In this document: piece by piece, positions 61,794-64,000 of the stretch | Position numbering within the stretch: position 1 is the first letter of the stretch | How the letters are laid out: each line of letters begins with the position of its first letter | DNA from: Trichoderma breve | Taxonomy: Eukaryota; Ascomycota; Sordariomycetes; Hypocreales; Hypocreaceae | Length of the DNA: 64,000 bases | Direction of reading: 5' to 3' | Assembly: GCF_028502605.1 (NCBI RefSeq) | Contig: NC_079236.1 | Location: 2,976,001 to 3,040,000 of the forward strand | Made by a program: the position numbers and the translations under genes | Notes under the pieces: generated by a model | The model's input: only the letters and a program-made list of their open reading frames with translations | What the model was told of the DNA's origin: nothing | Databases searched by the model: none

Positions 61794-62206
61794 GGCGACG
61801 GGCTGATTTTGAAGACGTTGGTTTAGATGCTGGGAGGATGTTTGGCCTGGGTTCAGGTGTTGTATGAATGTCTGGCTTAGTGGGGCGTTGACGCGCTGCA
61901 GCTAAGCTTGACAGCGGCTTTGCAGCGCCTGTTAGCGATTTGCACATGTGGCTGGTGAGGATCAAGACCAGCGTTAGGTATGCGGGAGGTAAGTCAGTGG
62001 CTTCGTCTTTATATTGCAGCTCGAGGTACATAATCATTGGTTCATTTTGTAAAACTCGTCACGTTCCTGTGGCATTGGATGTCGATTCTTGAAACTACGC
62101 GAGAGAAGAAAACAAAGTTCAGTGTCCATATACATCATGTAAATCATCAGCTGCGGGTATCTAGCACACATATCATCGTAACAATCAAACTTCCCTCCCC
62201 CGTGAC
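61794..62206. other. MZT1 promoter / SPC25 3' flank
   Basis: 413 bp between tandem minus-strand genes. No other frame is supported; it must hold the MZT1 promoter and SPC25 terminator. Confidence 0.55.
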
Positions 62207-63060
62207 TCAGGACTTTACGGCCTCCACAAACAGCTCTCTCATTCCCTTCAGCAGCACAACCAGTTCCCTCGACTCGTTGACCTTATCCAGCACCCTCTCG
62301 ACGCTCTCACGCTCCAGTTTAGGCCTGCAATGCTTCACATCGTAGTCCCTCGAGCTAGTCACCAGCTCGAACCACGCTTCGCGCTCCCAGTTTTTCTCGT
62401 CAATATGCGTGTACACAAACTTGAGCCGGTCGTCTTTTCCCGCGCCCTCAATCCGTAGACACAGGTTTGTGATCCAAAAGTCCAGCTCGGGGACGTTGTA
62501 CCGTAGCTGCGCCTCCTTCTGCTTCATGTAGGCGCGTTGGGCGGCCAGTCGAGAGTCTATCTCAGCTTGGGTCTCTGCAATCTGGGCCTTGAGGCTGTCG
62601 CGCGCGGCGATGTGGCTGTCGCGCTGGGCGGCGAGCGAGGATATCGAGCCTTCCATTTCGCGCTTCTCGGCTTCTTCCTTCTCAATGGTTTGCTGGTACG
62701 TTGACATTTTGACTTGGGCGATTTCAATATCTCTCCGTCGCATGCGTTCATCCTCTGCGGGGAAGGGGGAGTTAGTCTCTTGTTCATAGATGGTATCCAG
62801 ATTTATATGGCATTTTTGCACCAGCGCATACCTTGAAGCTCGGCCATGTTGACGCGGAATTGATTGCGCTCCTCCAAGACACGCTTGCGGCCTTGCTCAA
62901 TAAAGGCATCGAATTTAGCTGTAAACTTGGCCATGCGCTCGCGCAAATCGTCGAACCCAAAGTCGATGCTGGGCAGCGTGTCGGCGGCGGAGGGGCCAAC
63001 GGGGGCCATGGTCTGGCGGCCAGGGCCAATTGACATTGATGGATCGAAGCCGGCAGCCAT
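62207..63060 (-). CDS. SPC25: Kinetochore protein Spc25 (Ndc80 complex)
   Basis: Spc25 pairs with Spc24 to anchor the Ndc80 complex to inner kinetochore proteins and so attaches chromosomes to microtubules. Two exons (complement of 62832-63060 and 62207-62754) give 258 residues. The N-terminal tail is Gly/Pro-rich; residues about 45-165 form a long charged coiled coil (Arg/Glu/Gln-rich). The C-terminal RWD-like globular domain (about 168-258) carries LRYNVPELDFWITNLCLRIE, LKFVYTHIDEKNWEREAWF and RPKLERESVERVLDKVN, the Spc25 signature. The intron cuts the coiled coil and splits a Glu codon. The ATG at 63060 is the only one opening the frame. Confidence 0.9.
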
Positions 63061-63518
63061 TGTGTGTGTGTGTCTACTCGTCTTATTTTCTGGGCTTCTG
63101 CTCGCAGAGAGTTGTAGGTGGGATGAAGCAAAGCAAAAACGCTGTTTGGTCGGTTCTAGAGCTCCGGCTGGTGGTGTTTACCCAAAAAGCACGTTGCTGG
63201 GTCGACATAGGTAAGTGTGGCGCAAAATCAGAGCGCAGGCCCAGTCACGTGGCTCAAATTCAAGAACTCAAATCTCAAGCAAGTCAGTCTGTCGTGACAT
63301 GCTCAGTGAAGGAAGAGGGCTGAGCATTTATTTATTTTTCTTGAATAATTACCATTTACATTTATTGCACTTATTACATCCGCTATTGCCAATCTGAGCC
63401 ACGCTGCTGCCTCTATGTGACCCCGAATGCAGCTACGATCTGTCTTAGGTGAAATCGAGATGAAGAAAAGAAAAAATCAACCTCTTCTCATCGCATTGGA
63501 TACGATAACTAGCCTAGA
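63061..63518. promoter_or_regulatory. Divergent promoter region, SPC25 and right-edge gene
   Basis: 458 bp between two divergent start codons, the shortest divergent spacer in the window. AT-rich near 63320-63380. A GT repeat (about 63061-63073) sits just upstream of the SPC25 ATG. No coding frame supported. Confidence 0.5.
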
Positions 63519-64000
63519 ATGGCGGACTGGTGGCCTCATCCCCTAATGGGCCTGGGCACTCCAGGCGAATTGAAATATATTCCCAGCGAGCATCCCGGAA
63601 GAACACTTGGGATATTGGAGACGTCCCGGTTCACCTCAAGATGTAAGTGAAAAGCTAGGGGCAGAGACGAGGCAAACGAAGACCCCACCAAAAACTAATG
63701 TTAACATCGGATAATAGGGCCTCATTTCAAGATTGTCAGTGCTTCAACCATTACTTATTCAGCTTCAAAAAGTCGATCTCCGGAGACATCCACCAGGCTC
63801 TGGAGGGAACGTCAAAATCAAGAACGATGGCTGTTCAAATCTCACCCAGAGATCGCCATGGGCAACTCCGCATATCAAGACACTCTCAAAGCAGACATGG
63901 AAGCGCTCAACATCTCAGATGATGCTCCTAACACCAGGCCTTTGTTCGCCATTGGGCACGTACCCGATGCAAGTGTTAAGACAGGGCCTTTAAAGTCTCC
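63519..64000 (+). CDS. 5' part of an unidentified gene, runs off the right edge
   Basis: Exon 1 is 63519-63642 and begins MADWWPHPLMGLGTPGELKY. The donor is GTAAGT, and the acceptor TAG at 63715-63717 opens exon 2, which stays open to the window end (63718-64000, partial). The joined frame is long and plausible in composition, with a Trp/Arg-rich patch (RLWRERQNQERWLFKSHPE). The intron has ACTAATG/TTAAC branch-like sequence. I do not recognise the family with confidence; an Rrn6-type RNA polymerase I initiation factor came to mind from size-independent pattern, but this is weak. The start is the first ATG after the SPC25 divergent spacer. Confidence 0.65.

Overview
This is a nuclear window from a filamentous ascomycete, most likely a Sordariomycete of the Hypocreales/Trichoderma type. 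The basis is short GT-AG introns (about 45-120 nt), C-ending codons in highly expressed genes, mostly small UTR-like spacers, intron-bearing nuclear tRNAs, and protein sequences close to those of Neurospora/Trichoderma relatives. The genus is inference. Exon borders below were set by hand from GT/AG sites, reading frame and family conservation. No bacterial, phage or CRISPR feature was seen.

Layout, left to right: plasma-membrane H+-ATPase PMA1 (-, 871-4199); about 12 kb with no convincing gene (4200-16230); the CID/RRM transcription-termination factor Seb1/Nrd1 (-, 16231-18926); mitochondrial citrate synthase (+, 21146-22820), then a Yhm2-type mitochondrial citrate/2-oxoglutarate carrier (+, 24841-25937); a WW-domain, Gly/Pro/Tyr-rich protein (+, 28596-29714); EMC7 (-, 30073-30895); the vacuolar TRP-type Ca2+ channel YVC1 (-, 31222-33615); homocysteine synthase MET17/CysD (-, 34347-36202); a four-helix MARVEL-type membrane protein (-, 37730-38276); long-chain acyl-CoA synthetase FAA1 (+, 40782-43037); an AT-rich block (about 43.4-44.9 kb); a large WD40 protein of unknown role (+, 44957-48212); tRNA-Gly(TCC) and tRNA-Ser(GCT) (-, both with introns); a Pns1/SLC44 transporter-like protein (-, 49374-51762); a Rab4-type GTPase with an unusual insertion (+, 53803-54567); a protein O-mannosyltransferase (-, 55202-57696); a CHY/RING zinc-finger ubiquitin ligase (+, 58839-60775); MZT1 (-, 61416-61793); kinetochore SPC25 (-, 62207-63060); and the 5' end of a gene running off the right edge (+, from 63519).

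Most genes are unrelated housekeeping functions, as is normal for a fungal chromosome arm. Two neighbour pairs are functionally suggestive: citrate synthase with the citrate carrier, and MZT1 with SPC25 (spindle nucleation and kinetochore attachment). Several membrane and secretory genes (PMA1, EMC7, Pns1, Rab4, PMT, YVC1, MARVEL) also lie here, but nothing shows that they form a cluster.

I found no clear new multi-gene system. The best leads are the 12-kb gene-poor interval upstream of PMA1, the AT-rich block at 43.4-44.9 kb, a recurrent TACTCGTA-type motif confined to noncoding DNA, the orphan WD40 and WW proteins, the Rab4 insertion, and a separately spliced regulatory tail in PMA1.
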